Shown here: positions 25,492 to 32,160 of the stretch, piece after piece
How positions within the stretch are numbered: position 1 is the first letter of the stretch
Layout: the number at the start of each line of letters is the position of its first letter
Assembly: GCA_937918905.1 (NCBI GenBank)
Contig: CAKZSH010000007.1
Coordinates: 1-32,160, forward strand
Source: an uncultured Saprospiraceae bacterium
GTDB lineage: Bacteria; Bacteroidota; Bacteroidia; Chitinophagales; Saprospiraceae
DNA: 32,160 nt
Direction of reading: 5' to 3'
Notes under the pieces: model-generated
The model's database searches: none
Seen by the model: only the letters and a program-made list of their open reading frames with translations
Told to the model about the DNA's origin: nothing
Program-made: the position numbers and the translations under genes

Positions 25492-26189
25492 TAGAAATTC
25501 TCTTTCGCATATTTAACTGCCAACTCCCAATCTTCCATCGTATCAATATTGATATTGGGAGAACTCTTCATTTCGTGATGAATTATTTTCTCTCCATAAA
25601 GTGATTTCGCTTGCAGCACTATTTCTTTTTTTGTCAAATAAATAGAACCATCCCTATGATATGCCTTTGGCAAATCTTGTCTTCTTGGAATAATGGAATC
25701 GCTAGTTTTTGATAATTTTAAAAACCCACTTTCCTCATCTTCTTCATATATCCAATATGGATTGTAAACATGGGGTACTGCTCTTACGGAAATTAAACTG
25801 TCTGCATCTCTTTGAATGAATCTTTCAATTGCAGCATTTAAATCTATTAAATTCCGAAAAGGCACAGTAGGTTGTAACAAACAAACTGCATCAAAAATAT
25901 CATTCTGCGTTTCATAATAGTCTAGAGTATGAATGACCGTATCTATCGTAGGTGATTTATCATTTGCCAAATGAGCGGGTCGTAAAAATGGAACACTCGC
26001 TCCTACTGATTTACTTATTGTTGCAATCTCTTCATCATCAGTTGAAACCATTATCTCACTCAGCAAATCACATTTCAAACCTACCTCGATAGAATATTTA
26101 ATCAATTCTTTACCGTGAAGTAGTTTGATGTTTTTTCGAGGGATTCCTTTTGAACCTCCTCTTGCTGGTATGAGTCCGAGTATTCTCAT
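25491..26189 (-). CDS. neuA: CMP-nonulosonate (sialic-type acid) cytidylyltransferase
   Basis: The 232-residue cytoplasmic enzyme activates a nonulosonic acid with CTP. Motifs are IPARGGSKGIPRKNIK (7-22), which binds CTP, then SEIMVSTDDEEIATISKSVGA, FLRPAHLANDKSPTIDTV, LLQPTVPFRN (the QPT-x-P motif), and near the C-terminus HRDGSIYLT and SPNINIDTMEDWELA. The length equals that of the catalytic part of NeuA/LegF/PseF. Neu5Ac, legionaminic and pseudaminic acid enzymes are not safely separated by eye. Pathway context (neuB, neuC without Leg/Pse aminotransferases in view) favours a Neu5Ac-type product. Confidence 0.9.
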   Translation of the reverse strand: MRILGLIPARGGSKGIPRKNIKLLHGKELIKYSIEVGLKCDLLSEIMVSTDDEEIATISKSVGASVPFLRPAHLANDKSPTIDTVIHTLDYYETQNDIFDAVCLLQPTVPFRNLIDLNAAIERFIQRDADSLISVRAVPHVYNPYWIYEEDEESGFLKLSKTSDSIIPRRQDLPKAYHRDGSIYLTKKEIVLQAKSLYGEKIIHHEMKSSPNINIDTMEDWELAVKYAKENF

Positions 26190-26279
26190 GTTAGACTTTA
26201 GTAGTTAATTTTATAATTAAAAATGAATAATAGTCGAGTGCTGTAAAAAAGAAAACATACGATATTCGATTATTGATAA

Positions 26280-27020
26280 TTAACTATTCATTAAAAAGTC
26301 GCTTCCTAATAAATTATATTTTCCTAATCGTTCTTCCTTTAATTCAATCGTGGTTACATCACCTTCTTTATCCCAAATAATTTCGTAATCACGTTTTAAG
26401 TTATTTTTTAAAAACCTAGCATTATTAGATCGCCCATCAATAAGGACAAAAGTACCTGGCAATAAAATCGGTTCCATCAATAATAAATCACCTGACATCA
26501 CTGTCCTCTCCGAGCATTGAAAAGTCATTCCGTTTATAGAACCTTCTACTGCTTTCGGATCAGGGCCATCGAGGTAAATAAAATCTGGAACGACATCAGG
26601 TATATTTTTATAAAAATGACAAAGTTGTCCATTATGCGTTCCTATTTCTACTCGACTATGTTGAAATTCTACAAAATCTTGAAGCGACTCTGGCATCCTT
26701 TCCTTTGAAATATTAATCCATTTTTCAGAAGTATCGACTGAAAAACATTGGAACATAAATCTATTTCTGATTTTTGGAACTGGGTCAAGTTTTTCCCAAT
26801 CCTGTTTATTTTTTTTCAAAGCATCAGCAATAATTATGGTCGAAAAACCAACTCCAAATTCCAGAACGGTAAAACATTTCCTCGACCGAATCAACTGATG
26901 AATACGAACCAAATCATTTTTATCCATAGCGATTGCTTCGCTATCTTTGGATTTATTCTTTGCAAAATATCTATCCAATTCTTCTTTTTCCCAATATTCT
27001 AAAACAAGTGATGTTGTCAT
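26280..27020 (-). CDS. SAM-dependent-methyltransferase-like protein in the neu module
   Basis: The 246-residue protein has a Rossmann-type core: VLEFGVGFSTIIIADALKK (52-70) as motif I, CFSVDTSEKWINISKERMP (92-110) where the acidic residue after strand 2 would bind the ribose, and PDFIYLDGPDP (145-155) as the motif after strand 4. The C-terminal part (LLLMEPILLPGTFVLIDGR) fits the strand-5 region of O-methyltransferases. It lies between neuC (15-bp gap) and neuA (90-bp gap), so it may modify the nonulosonate or a precursor. I do not recognise a closer family, and loss of methyl transfer in favour of another SAM- or nucleotide-dependent role is possible. Confidence 0.6.
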   Translation of the reverse strand: MTTSLVLEYWEKEELDRYFAKNKSKDSEAIAMDKNDLVRIHQLIRSRKCFTVLEFGVGFSTIIIADALKKNKQDWEKLDPVPKIRNRFMFQCFSVDTSEKWINISKERMPESLQDFVEFQHSRVEIGTHNGQLCHFYKNIPDVVPDFIYLDGPDPKAVEGSINGMTFQCSERTVMSGDLLLMEPILLPGTFVLIDGRSNNARFLKNNLKRDYEIIWDKEGDVTTIELKEERLGKYNLLGSDFLMNS

Positions 27021-27035
27021 TTTTATTACTTGATT

Positions 27036-28193
27036 TTAATAATTCAATGTTTTGTGATAAGTTAAAGGCACTTTGGATAAATGATTCGCAATATGTATTC
27101 CTGCATCTCCCTTTCCATAAATATCATCAGAAGAATACTTACCATGCTTGACTTGCTTTAAAATGGCATATTGAATAAGTGATGTATGATGTTCAGTATC
27201 CAATACGTTGTCTCCACGTTCTCTTCCATTTTGTCGAGTACCTACATTAACAACAGGAACACCTAAATAGGCACATTCCCGAATCCCTACACTTGAGTTC
27301 CCAACAAGACATTTACAATTATTTAGAAATTTTAAGAAATCGTAAGGTTCCATATTCTTAAAGAAATGAATATGGTCTATTACATTATTTTCCCGAAAAG
27401 ATCGTATCGCATTAGAAGTACCGTCAGAACCTGCATCTACATTTGGCCAAAACCAAAATGTTGGAATTTTTAACTGATTGATAGCTTCAAGAGTTTCTAT
27501 TGCTTGCTGTCGAGATTCTTCATATTCAGTAGTTACAGGATGTTGCATGACTATGATGTAACCATCTTTATAATCAGGTTTTTGTCCTACTCCTCCGTAG
27601 CGTTCGTATGGGTCAAAATCTAATTTTCCATTCTCATTAATTTCAAATGCTAAATCAATAGAAGGACATCCTGTATGAAAAACTTTATCTGCGTGCTCTC
27701 CCATTTTGATAACTCGCTCTTTGGCTTTGTGTGTGGAGACAAAATGAATATCAGCTAATTTGGTTATAGCATGTCGAACTTTTTCATCAATATTTCCAGT
27801 CACTTCGCCACCTTGTACATGCACCAATGGAATATTTAAATAAGAAGCGGCAATGGCTGTTGACATGGTTTCAAAACGATCAGCAACCGTGATAACAGCA
27901 TCTGGTTTTAAATTTTCAAAAACATTGGTCAATTCAATTATCCCTAACCCTGTAGTCTTTGCTTGAGCTGCCAAATTTCCACCTTCTAATACGTTGAATA
28001 CTTTTGCGGCAATTTGAAATCCATCTTTTTCGATATATTTTACGGCTGTTCCATATCTTCCTAACAATGCACTTGCAGCAATTACCAATAAAAGTTCCAA
28101 GTCAGGATGATCTTGAATCGCCTGAAGCGCAGACTTGATTCTGCTGTAACTAGGACGAGCTGTAATGACTACACAAATTTTTCTTTTTGACAT
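27036..28193 (-). CDS. neuC: Hydrolysing UDP-GlcNAc 2-epimerase (NeuC/LegG type)
   Basis: The 385-residue cytoplasmic enzyme converts UDP-GlcNAc, or a UDP-diacetylbacillosamine relative, to free ManNAc-type sugar plus UDP. Motifs are VVITARPSYSRIK (8-20), VLEGGN, ITVADRFETMSTAIAASYLNIPLVHVQGGEVTGNIDEKVRHAITKLADIHF, MQHPVTTEYEES, and LVGNSSVGIRECAYLGVPVVNVGTRQNGRERG. ARPSYSR in place of ARPNFMK and the QGGEVTGNIDE stretch separate it from WecB. NeuC and LegG are close relatives; no bacillosamine-pathway genes are visible here. The gene follows neuB by 90 bp and precedes the methyltransferase-like gene by 15 bp. Confidence 0.87.
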   Translation of the reverse strand: MSKRKICVVITARPSYSRIKSALQAIQDHPDLELLLVIAASALLGRYGTAVKYIEKDGFQIAAKVFNVLEGGNLAAQAKTTGLGIIELTNVFENLKPDAVITVADRFETMSTAIAASYLNIPLVHVQGGEVTGNIDEKVRHAITKLADIHFVSTHKAKERVIKMGEHADKVFHTGCPSIDLAFEINENGKLDFDPYERYGGVGQKPDYKDGYIIVMQHPVTTEYEESRQQAIETLEAINQLKIPTFWFWPNVDAGSDGTSNAIRSFRENNVIDHIHFFKNMEPYDFLKFLNNCKCLVGNSSVGIRECAYLGVPVVNVGTRQNGRERGDNVLDTEHHTSLIQYAILKQVKHGKYSSDDIYGKGDAGIHIANHLSKVPLTYHKTLNY

Positions 28194-28283
28194 TTACTTG
28201 GGAATAATTTTGAATGATGAATTTTGAATGTGTCGAATAACTTGAATTTCTAGTTTCTTTAAGTCAAACCGTGAGCTACTTGT

Positions 28284-29306
28284 TCAATAAGCTAAATCTT
28301 CTTTTTTTAAAAAATCATATTTCGATTTTGCAACACTTAATTTTTTTCCAATAACAGTTTTAAATTCATTCGCAGAGATCCCTTGTTGCGCTGGTTTTTT
28401 TGCTTCTAAATCATCAAAGGTAAGTTTGTGTCCTATCGGTAAATCTTTATTGACTGCTAATGTTTTTTCAAATATTTTCTTTAAATCCAAATAAGGACTC
28501 AAATCATTTTTATCAATAGGATTTTGTTGCGCCTTTTCCAAAAATCGAATAGACTTCACCAACGTTGTAGTCTCATCAATTGTTAAAGATGATGATGCAT
28601 CTGGGCCAAAAATTCTTCGATCAAATACGGTATGAAATTCTAAAACTTCTGCTCCTAATGTAACCGCTGCAATGCCTGTAGCAATATTAGCAGTATGCTC
28701 GGATAATCCAATACGATGATTTGGGTAACGTTTTTTCATTTCACCAATTACGTTCAATCCTATTCTTTCCGCAGGGGTTGGGTAGCTAGTAGTGCATTGT
28801 AAAATACTTAAATCGTTTCCAAATTCTTCGATAAATTTTACTGCTGCATCAAGCTCTTCAAACGAACACATTCCAGATGAGAGAATAATGGGTTTCCGAG
28901 TTCGAGCAATTTTCTCCAACATCAAAAAATTAGTCACTTCACCTGAACCTATTTTGTATTTTTTAATTTCTAATGATTCTAATAAGTCCACAGCAGCTTG
29001 AGAAAATGGAGAAGAAAGAAATTCTAATCCTTTTTCTTCGCAATGTTTTTTGATGCCTTGCCATTGTTCAAGGGAGAATGACATTCTTTTCCAATAGTCA
29101 AAACGAGTCGCATCTTCGTAGGAAAAATTTATACGAAATGGTTCTGCACTACTGCTTTCTGCTTCTGCTATATGCGTCTGAAATTTGATGGCATCCACAC
29201 CCGTTTCTGCTACTGCATCGATATAAGAATGTAGGATTCCCAAGCTACCATCATGGGCTTGACCGATTTCTGCAATGATGTAAGTAGCTTGTTTTTTATT
29301 CTTCAT
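28284..29306 (-). CDS. neuB: Nonulosonic acid (N-acetylneuraminate-type) synthase
   Basis: The enzyme condenses phosphoenolpyruvate with ManNAc, or a related hexose, to give a nine-carbon acid. The start at 29306 (MKNKKQATYIIAEIG) gives 340 residues; the ATG at 29366 would add residues read inside the wzc 3' end and is unlikely, while an ATG at 29312 is also possible. The TIM-barrel domain shows YIIAEIGQAHDGSL, DAIKFQTH, FLSSPFS, KIGSGEVTN, ILSSGM, CTTSYPTP, GLSEHT and the metal-binding EFHTVFDRR. A C-terminal antifreeze-like SAF domain (about the last 60 residues, GHKLTFDDLEAKKPAQQGI) is present. It overlaps wzc by 11 bp. Confidence 0.9.
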   Translation of the reverse strand: MKNKKQATYIIAEIGQAHDGSLGILHSYIDAVAETGVDAIKFQTHIAEAESSSAEPFRINFSYEDATRFDYWKRMSFSLEQWQGIKKHCEEKGLEFLSSPFSQAAVDLLESLEIKKYKIGSGEVTNFLMLEKIARTRKPIILSSGMCSFEELDAAVKFIEEFGNDLSILQCTTSYPTPAERIGLNVIGEMKKRYPNHRIGLSEHTANIATGIAAVTLGAEVLEFHTVFDRRIFGPDASSSLTIDETTTLVKSIRFLEKAQQNPIDKNDLSPYLDLKKIFEKTLAVNKDLPIGHKLTFDDLEAKKPAQQGISANEFKTVIGKKLSVAKSKYDFLKKEDLAY

Positions 29307-31644
29307 CGACATAGTATCCTTGATTTTTTCCGTAATAATATCCACCGTAGCCGTAGTACTTTCCACCTTGCTTTACACCATTAAAAATAAGGCTCGTTTT
29401 TTTGAGTTCTCCATTTTGGTACATATTTTCTAAATTCCTAACCATCATTTTGCGAGTGAATTTATGGCGTACTACAACTAAAATATTATCTACATATTCT
29501 CTCAACAATAAAGCATCTGATACCAAACCAATAGGAGGCGTATCAATCAATATATAATCATATTTTTCTGATAACTCTTTGAGTAATTCTTGCATTTTAT
29601 CAGAGAGAATAAGTTCTGCGGGATTGGGTGGAGTTGGGCCACTTGTGATATAAGAAAGGTTTGGATGATCTTGAAAAGGTTGAATAATTTCGTCAACTCC
29701 ATTTTGACCTACAAGATAATTTGTGATTCCTTTTCCCTGAGGAACGCCCATATAAGAAGCCAACTTTGGCTTCCTAAGATCCATACCTAAAAGAATAACT
29801 TTCTTACCTGAAAGCGATAAAGTGATTCCTAAATTCAAAGCAATAAAAGTTTTCCCCTCTCCAGAAATCGAAGAAGTCATCATTATAATTTGCTTAGATT
29901 TTCCATGATTGACAAAATTGAGATTGGTACGAAGTAGACGAAACATTTCATTCACAGCAGAACGACTTCCATGTTTGACTACAATATTTTCATCTCCTTT
30001 TTTAAATGCAATTCGACCTAATATTGGAATACTACTCAACTGTTTAATCATCTCCTCTGAGTCAATCTTAGTTTCAAATAAACCAATAATTAACACTATT
30101 AAAAAAGGGAAAATTAATCCCAACACCCCACTCATCATCATTATCAATTTGGGCTTAGGGTAAACTGGAAACTTCGAAATTCTTGCTCTGTCAATCGTTC
30201 GAGTCTTTGCAGTCGTAACCGCTTCGGAGAGTGCGGTCTCTTCTCTTTTTTGCAAAAGGTAAAGGAATAATTTTTCTTTAACTTCTTGTGTACGCACTTT
30301 TTCGAGTAGTCTTTTCTCTATACCTGGAATGCTACTCATACTTCTTTTAAGGTCTCGAATATTTTCCTCTATTTTTTGAATTGGAATCTGAATATCGCGT
30401 TTTTGGTTTTGGATAGTTTGTAAAATCAGGCCACGGGTATCTGTAATTTGATCTTCCAAAACTATTCTTGAGGGATTCTTTTTACTCGCAGTTGATGCCA
30501 TTTGTTTATTACGAATCACCAAATCATTATGTTGATTTACCAAGCCCGACAGCACAGGGTTTTCAGCAATGAGGTTAGCAGGAATTAATTCTGTTTCAAA
30601 GTTATCTTGCATCAAAAAATTCTCAAGTGATTGCAGAAGATTTTTTTGAATTTCGTAACTTGAAATTTGTTTTAACGAACCACGTATCTCCGTCAAAGTA
30701 TAATCCATACTTGACGATGCATTTTCGCTAATGATTTCATTCTTACTTTTAAATCGTTGGATCCCTCCTTCTACAGAATCCAATTCGTTGACTAAATCTC
30801 CCACCCTATTATCAATGAAGTCGAGTGTGTTATCTAATACTTTATTCTCATCTTTAATTTCTTCTTCATTGTAAACATCAATCAAAGTATTAAGCACATC
30901 ACTTGCTTTTTCTGCAACTGGATCTAAAAGACTCAAATCCAATACACTTGATGTAGTGTGATCTCCAATACGTTGAACCATCACTCGAAATTTATAAGAA
31001 GTTGCGACCGATTCAATGGTGCCAATAGTCAACCTATATTGCCCCTTGACAATTGCTCTTTCAGGATTCAAATTAATAGTAAAACGTCCTACCTCGTTTT
31101 CAAAAGGAACTCCGTAAAAGTATTGTTTTCCTATATCTTCCTCATTTCTTTTGAGTAAAAAACTGTTATAATCACTTAGCTCCAAAAAAAATGTAGTTCC
31201 AAAATTACCTTGATAAACTAATTGAAAAGAATCCAATAAAAATGGCGATTCCTTATAAATTTCTGTTTCTTTAAAATTCCCTATTCTAAAATATTGCACT
31301 TGCAAATTCAAACGTTCAATCACTTTCTCCATCAAGGTTAATGATTTCAGAATTTGGATTTCATTATCCATTGCTTTCCCTCCTGAAAGGGCATCATTGG
31401 CTGATAAAATATCTTGAGTTGAAATATTCCCACTTCTCCCTGCATCTTTTATCAACAAAATAGCACGAGCCGAATATTCAGCATTTGCATAACGCAAATA
31501 CAAATTGGCACAGCCCAAAGCTATTCCAAAACACAACAAGAACAGCCACCAATAAGAAAGCATTCTTGATAATATTTTTTGGAAATCCACTCGAATCGTT
31601 TCTTTATGGGCTTCTTTTGTAAATGTCTTGTTATCGTTTATCAA
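29296..31644 (-). CDS. wzc: Wzc-type polysaccharide co-polymerase / tyrosine autokinase
   Basis: The 782-residue inner-membrane protein controls chain length and export. The Wzz domain has a first helix (about 33-53) and the ALLLIKDAG-like segment, followed by a long periplasmic coiled region (about 250-490) and a second helix (about 500-522). The cytoplasmic BY-kinase has Walker A SISGEGKT (589-596), Walker A' ILLGMDLRKP, and Walker B YDYILIDTPP (about 692-701). The C-terminal tail has eight tyrosines in a Gly-rich YYGYGGYYYGKNQGYY cluster, the autophosphorylation site. It is the second gene of the locus after the probable wza fragment; its 3' end overlaps neuB by 11 bp. Confidence 0.93.
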   Translation of the reverse strand: MINDNKTFTKEAHKETIRVDFQKILSRMLSYWWLFLLCFGIALGCANLYLRYANAEYSARAILLIKDAGRSGNISTQDILSANDALSGGKAMDNEIQILKSLTLMEKVIERLNLQVQYFRIGNFKETEIYKESPFLLDSFQLVYQGNFGTTFFLELSDYNSFLLKRNEEDIGKQYFYGVPFENEVGRFTINLNPERAIVKGQYRLTIGTIESVATSYKFRVMVQRIGDHTTSSVLDLSLLDPVAEKASDVLNTLIDVYNEEEIKDENKVLDNTLDFIDNRVGDLVNELDSVEGGIQRFKSKNEIISENASSSMDYTLTEIRGSLKQISSYEIQKNLLQSLENFLMQDNFETELIPANLIAENPVLSGLVNQHNDLVIRNKQMASTASKKNPSRIVLEDQITDTRGLILQTIQNQKRDIQIPIQKIEENIRDLKRSMSSIPGIEKRLLEKVRTQEVKEKLFLYLLQKREETALSEAVTTAKTRTIDRARISKFPVYPKPKLIMMMSGVLGLIFPFLIVLIIGLFETKIDSEEMIKQLSSIPILGRIAFKKGDENIVVKHGSRSAVNEMFRLLRTNLNFVNHGKSKQIIMMTSSISGEGKTFIALNLGITLSLSGKKVILLGMDLRKPKLASYMGVPQGKGITNYLVGQNGVDEIIQPFQDHPNLSYITSGPTPPNPAELILSDKMQELLKELSEKYDYILIDTPPIGLVSDALLLREYVDNILVVVRHKFTRKMMVRNLENMYQNGELKKTSLIFNGVKQGGKYYGYGGYYYGKNQGYYVDEE

Positions 31645-31704
31645 AAAAAATATTTTATTTAGAATTTATTTTAAAAAGTAACAATGTAAGGAATGGAAAA
31701 TTAA

Positions 31705-31858
31705 TAAATGCAGAATTTTGACGAGGGAATTTTTTTGTCAGTTTTTTCAATCCCGAAACTTCGGGAGCATAGCCTACGCTACGGAATCCTGCCTGCCGGC
31801 AGGCAGGTATTTTTTTGAAAAAAATGTCGAAAAAATAGACCTTCAAAAACTGCATTTA
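31705..31858. repeat. 154-bp imperfect palindrome with GC-rich core (REP-like)
   Basis: Outer arms TAAATGCAG and CTGCATTTA are followed inward by T-rich and A-rich arms. The core holds two hairpins: TCCCGAA-AC-TTCGGGA (31751-31766) and the perfect 20-bp palindrome CCTGCCTGCCGGCAGGCAGG (31788-31807). The latter is GC-rich in an AT-rich genome, like repetitive extragenic elements. It is read as PACRQAG in a spurious frame. Confidence 0.7.
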
Positions 31859-32020
31859 GGGACTAGGAAATAAATAATCTACCCACCTGACGGCTTCTTT
31901 TTCTCTTTGACCTCATGAAAAAATGAAGCCGTACCGCAGGGTATGCCTTAATTTTTCCATTTCCTCAAAGAAAAAAACAACCTCGTCATCTGGGTAGATT
32001 ATTTAATTCCTAGTCCCTAA
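31856..32020. repeat. 165-bp element with 37-bp terminal inverted repeats (MITE-like)
   Basis: The arm at 31856-31892 (TTAGGGACTAGGAAATAAAT...) and that at 31984-32020 match at 34 of 37 positions as inverted copies. Near the centre, CTTTGAC...CTCAAAG forms a further short stem. No ORF lies inside. Its size and plan resemble 4428-4595, but the sequence differs. Confidence 0.62.
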
Positions 32021-32053
32021 TTATTTTTCCATTCCTAAGATTAACTAATTTTA

Positions 32054-32160
32054 TCAATTCCTACTTACCGTAAATATGAGTAAGATCACCGAAACCCCTG
32101 CTGACACCCATGGTAAATAACGACTCGAAGGATCTCTGACAGAATTTACTTTCGTTTTAT
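32054..32160 (-). CDS. C-terminal end of a probable Wza-type polysaccharide export protein (partial)
   Basis: The minus-strand frame is open from the right edge to a TGA at 32056-32054. The visible tail is ...KTKVNSVRDPSSRYLPW, then VSAGVSVILLIFTVSRN, a C-terminal hydrophobic helix. Bacteroidota outer-membrane polysaccharide export proteins often end with such a segment after a -P-x-K- stretch. The position immediately before wzc on the same strand matches the usual wza-wzc order. Only about 34 residues are seen, so the family call depends mainly on context. Confidence 0.45.
   Translation of the reverse strand, partial: KTKVNSVRDPSSRYLPWVSAGVSVILLIFTVSRN

Larger units (their letters stand above)
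31690..32035. repeat. Nested inverted-repeat block upstream of wzc
   Basis: The 15-bp outer arms GGAATGGAAAATTAA (31690-31704) and TTATTTTTCCATTCC (32021-32035) match at 14 of 15 positions. They enclose two abutting hairpin elements (31705-31858 and 31856-32020). The first 31 bp match 7644-7674 at 28 of 31 positions. Together with the end of the partial gene at 32054 this explains the 409-bp gene-free stretch 31645-32053. Confidence 0.55.

Noticed and set aside
28200-28240. Short direct repeat of TTTTGAATG before neuC
   Set aside because: Only a few copies with AT-rich content; no clear structure beyond chance.
28194-28283. Frameshifted extension of neuB into the 90-bp gap before neuC
   Set aside because: Another frame can be read for a few codons after the stop, but it ends quickly and the SAF domain is already complete.
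29307-29366. Upstream ATG at 29366 for neuB
   Set aside because: The added 20 residues lie in the out-of-frame 3' end of wzc and do not match the synthase family, which begins near YIIAEIG.
31655-31855. Short minus-strand frame with PACRQAG
   Set aside because: It is read through the GC-rich palindrome and T-rich arms of a repeat; this peptide is a known by-product of such repeats.
1-32160. CRISPR array, tRNA, rRNA, prophage or complete insertion sequence
   Set aside because: I looked for regular direct repeats with spacers, cloverleaf-type sequences and transposase or phage motifs and saw none.

Overview
The window reads as chromosomal DNA of an AT-rich member of the Bacteroidota. The evidence is a protein with a type IX secretion (T9SS) C-terminal sorting domain, a second sorting-domain remnant at the left edge, an lptE / coiled TPR-like gene / secG block, TAnnTTTG-type promoter boxes, and few recognisable Shine-Dalgarno sequences. 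A Saprospiria- or Chitinophagales-like lineage is a reasonable guess, but no marker gene in the window fixes it.

Left part (1-7.6 kb), housekeeping and envelope: the C-terminal remnant of a T9SS cargo protein (1-175, minus); an AlkA-type DNA glycosylase (minus) divergent from a two-cluster ferredoxin (plus); an lptE-like lipoprotein, a Bacteroidota-type acidic/lysine-rich protein and secG (plus, ending at a clear terminator); then, on the minus strand, a HupE/UreJ-type membrane protein and a large secreted protein with a gingipain-like (C25) fold that seems to have lost its catalytic residues.

Right part (7.7-32.1 kb), one long minus-strand surface-polysaccharide locus of about 22 genes, transcribed from right to left with many overlapping start/stop codons. 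It opens with the end of a probable Wza-type export protein and a Wzc-type tyrosine autokinase. A nonulosonic (sialic-type) acid module follows: neuB, neuC, a methyltransferase-like gene and neuA. After it come a GT-B transferase coupled to neuA, a Wzy/WaaL-type polymerase or ligase, a sulfotransferase-like gene, an FkbM methyltransferase, a GT11 fucosyltransferase, an SGNH esterase/acyltransferase, a CDP-paratose-2-epimerase-like SDR, a GT4, an acyltransferase, an asnB-type amidotransferase, another GT4 with an overlooked N-terminus, a PAPS sulfotransferase, a CysE-like acyltransferase, wecB, a heparinase II/III-like protein and a WbuB-like GT4. Together they predict a heteropolysaccharide carrying a sialic-type acid, fucose or related deoxysugar, N-acetylmannosamine-derived sugars, and sulfate, methyl and acyl decorations, polymerised in the periplasm and exported by Wza/Wzc. 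No Wzx flippase and no initiating phosphoglycosyltransferase lie in the window.

Intergenic DNA is rich in long imperfect inverted repeats: 2223-2347, a MITE-like 168-bp unit at 4428-4595, a 51-bp unit at 7644-7694, and a nested composite of two hairpin elements at 31690-32035 just upstream of wzc. The 7644 and 31690 units share a near-identical 31-bp block. I see no rRNA, tRNA, CRISPR array, complete insertion sequence or phage genes. The locus is a rich but recognisable capsule/EPS cluster. Its least explained parts are the neuA-coupled transferase, the catalytically degenerate C25-like protein, the GT with no canonical start codon, and the nested repeat elements.
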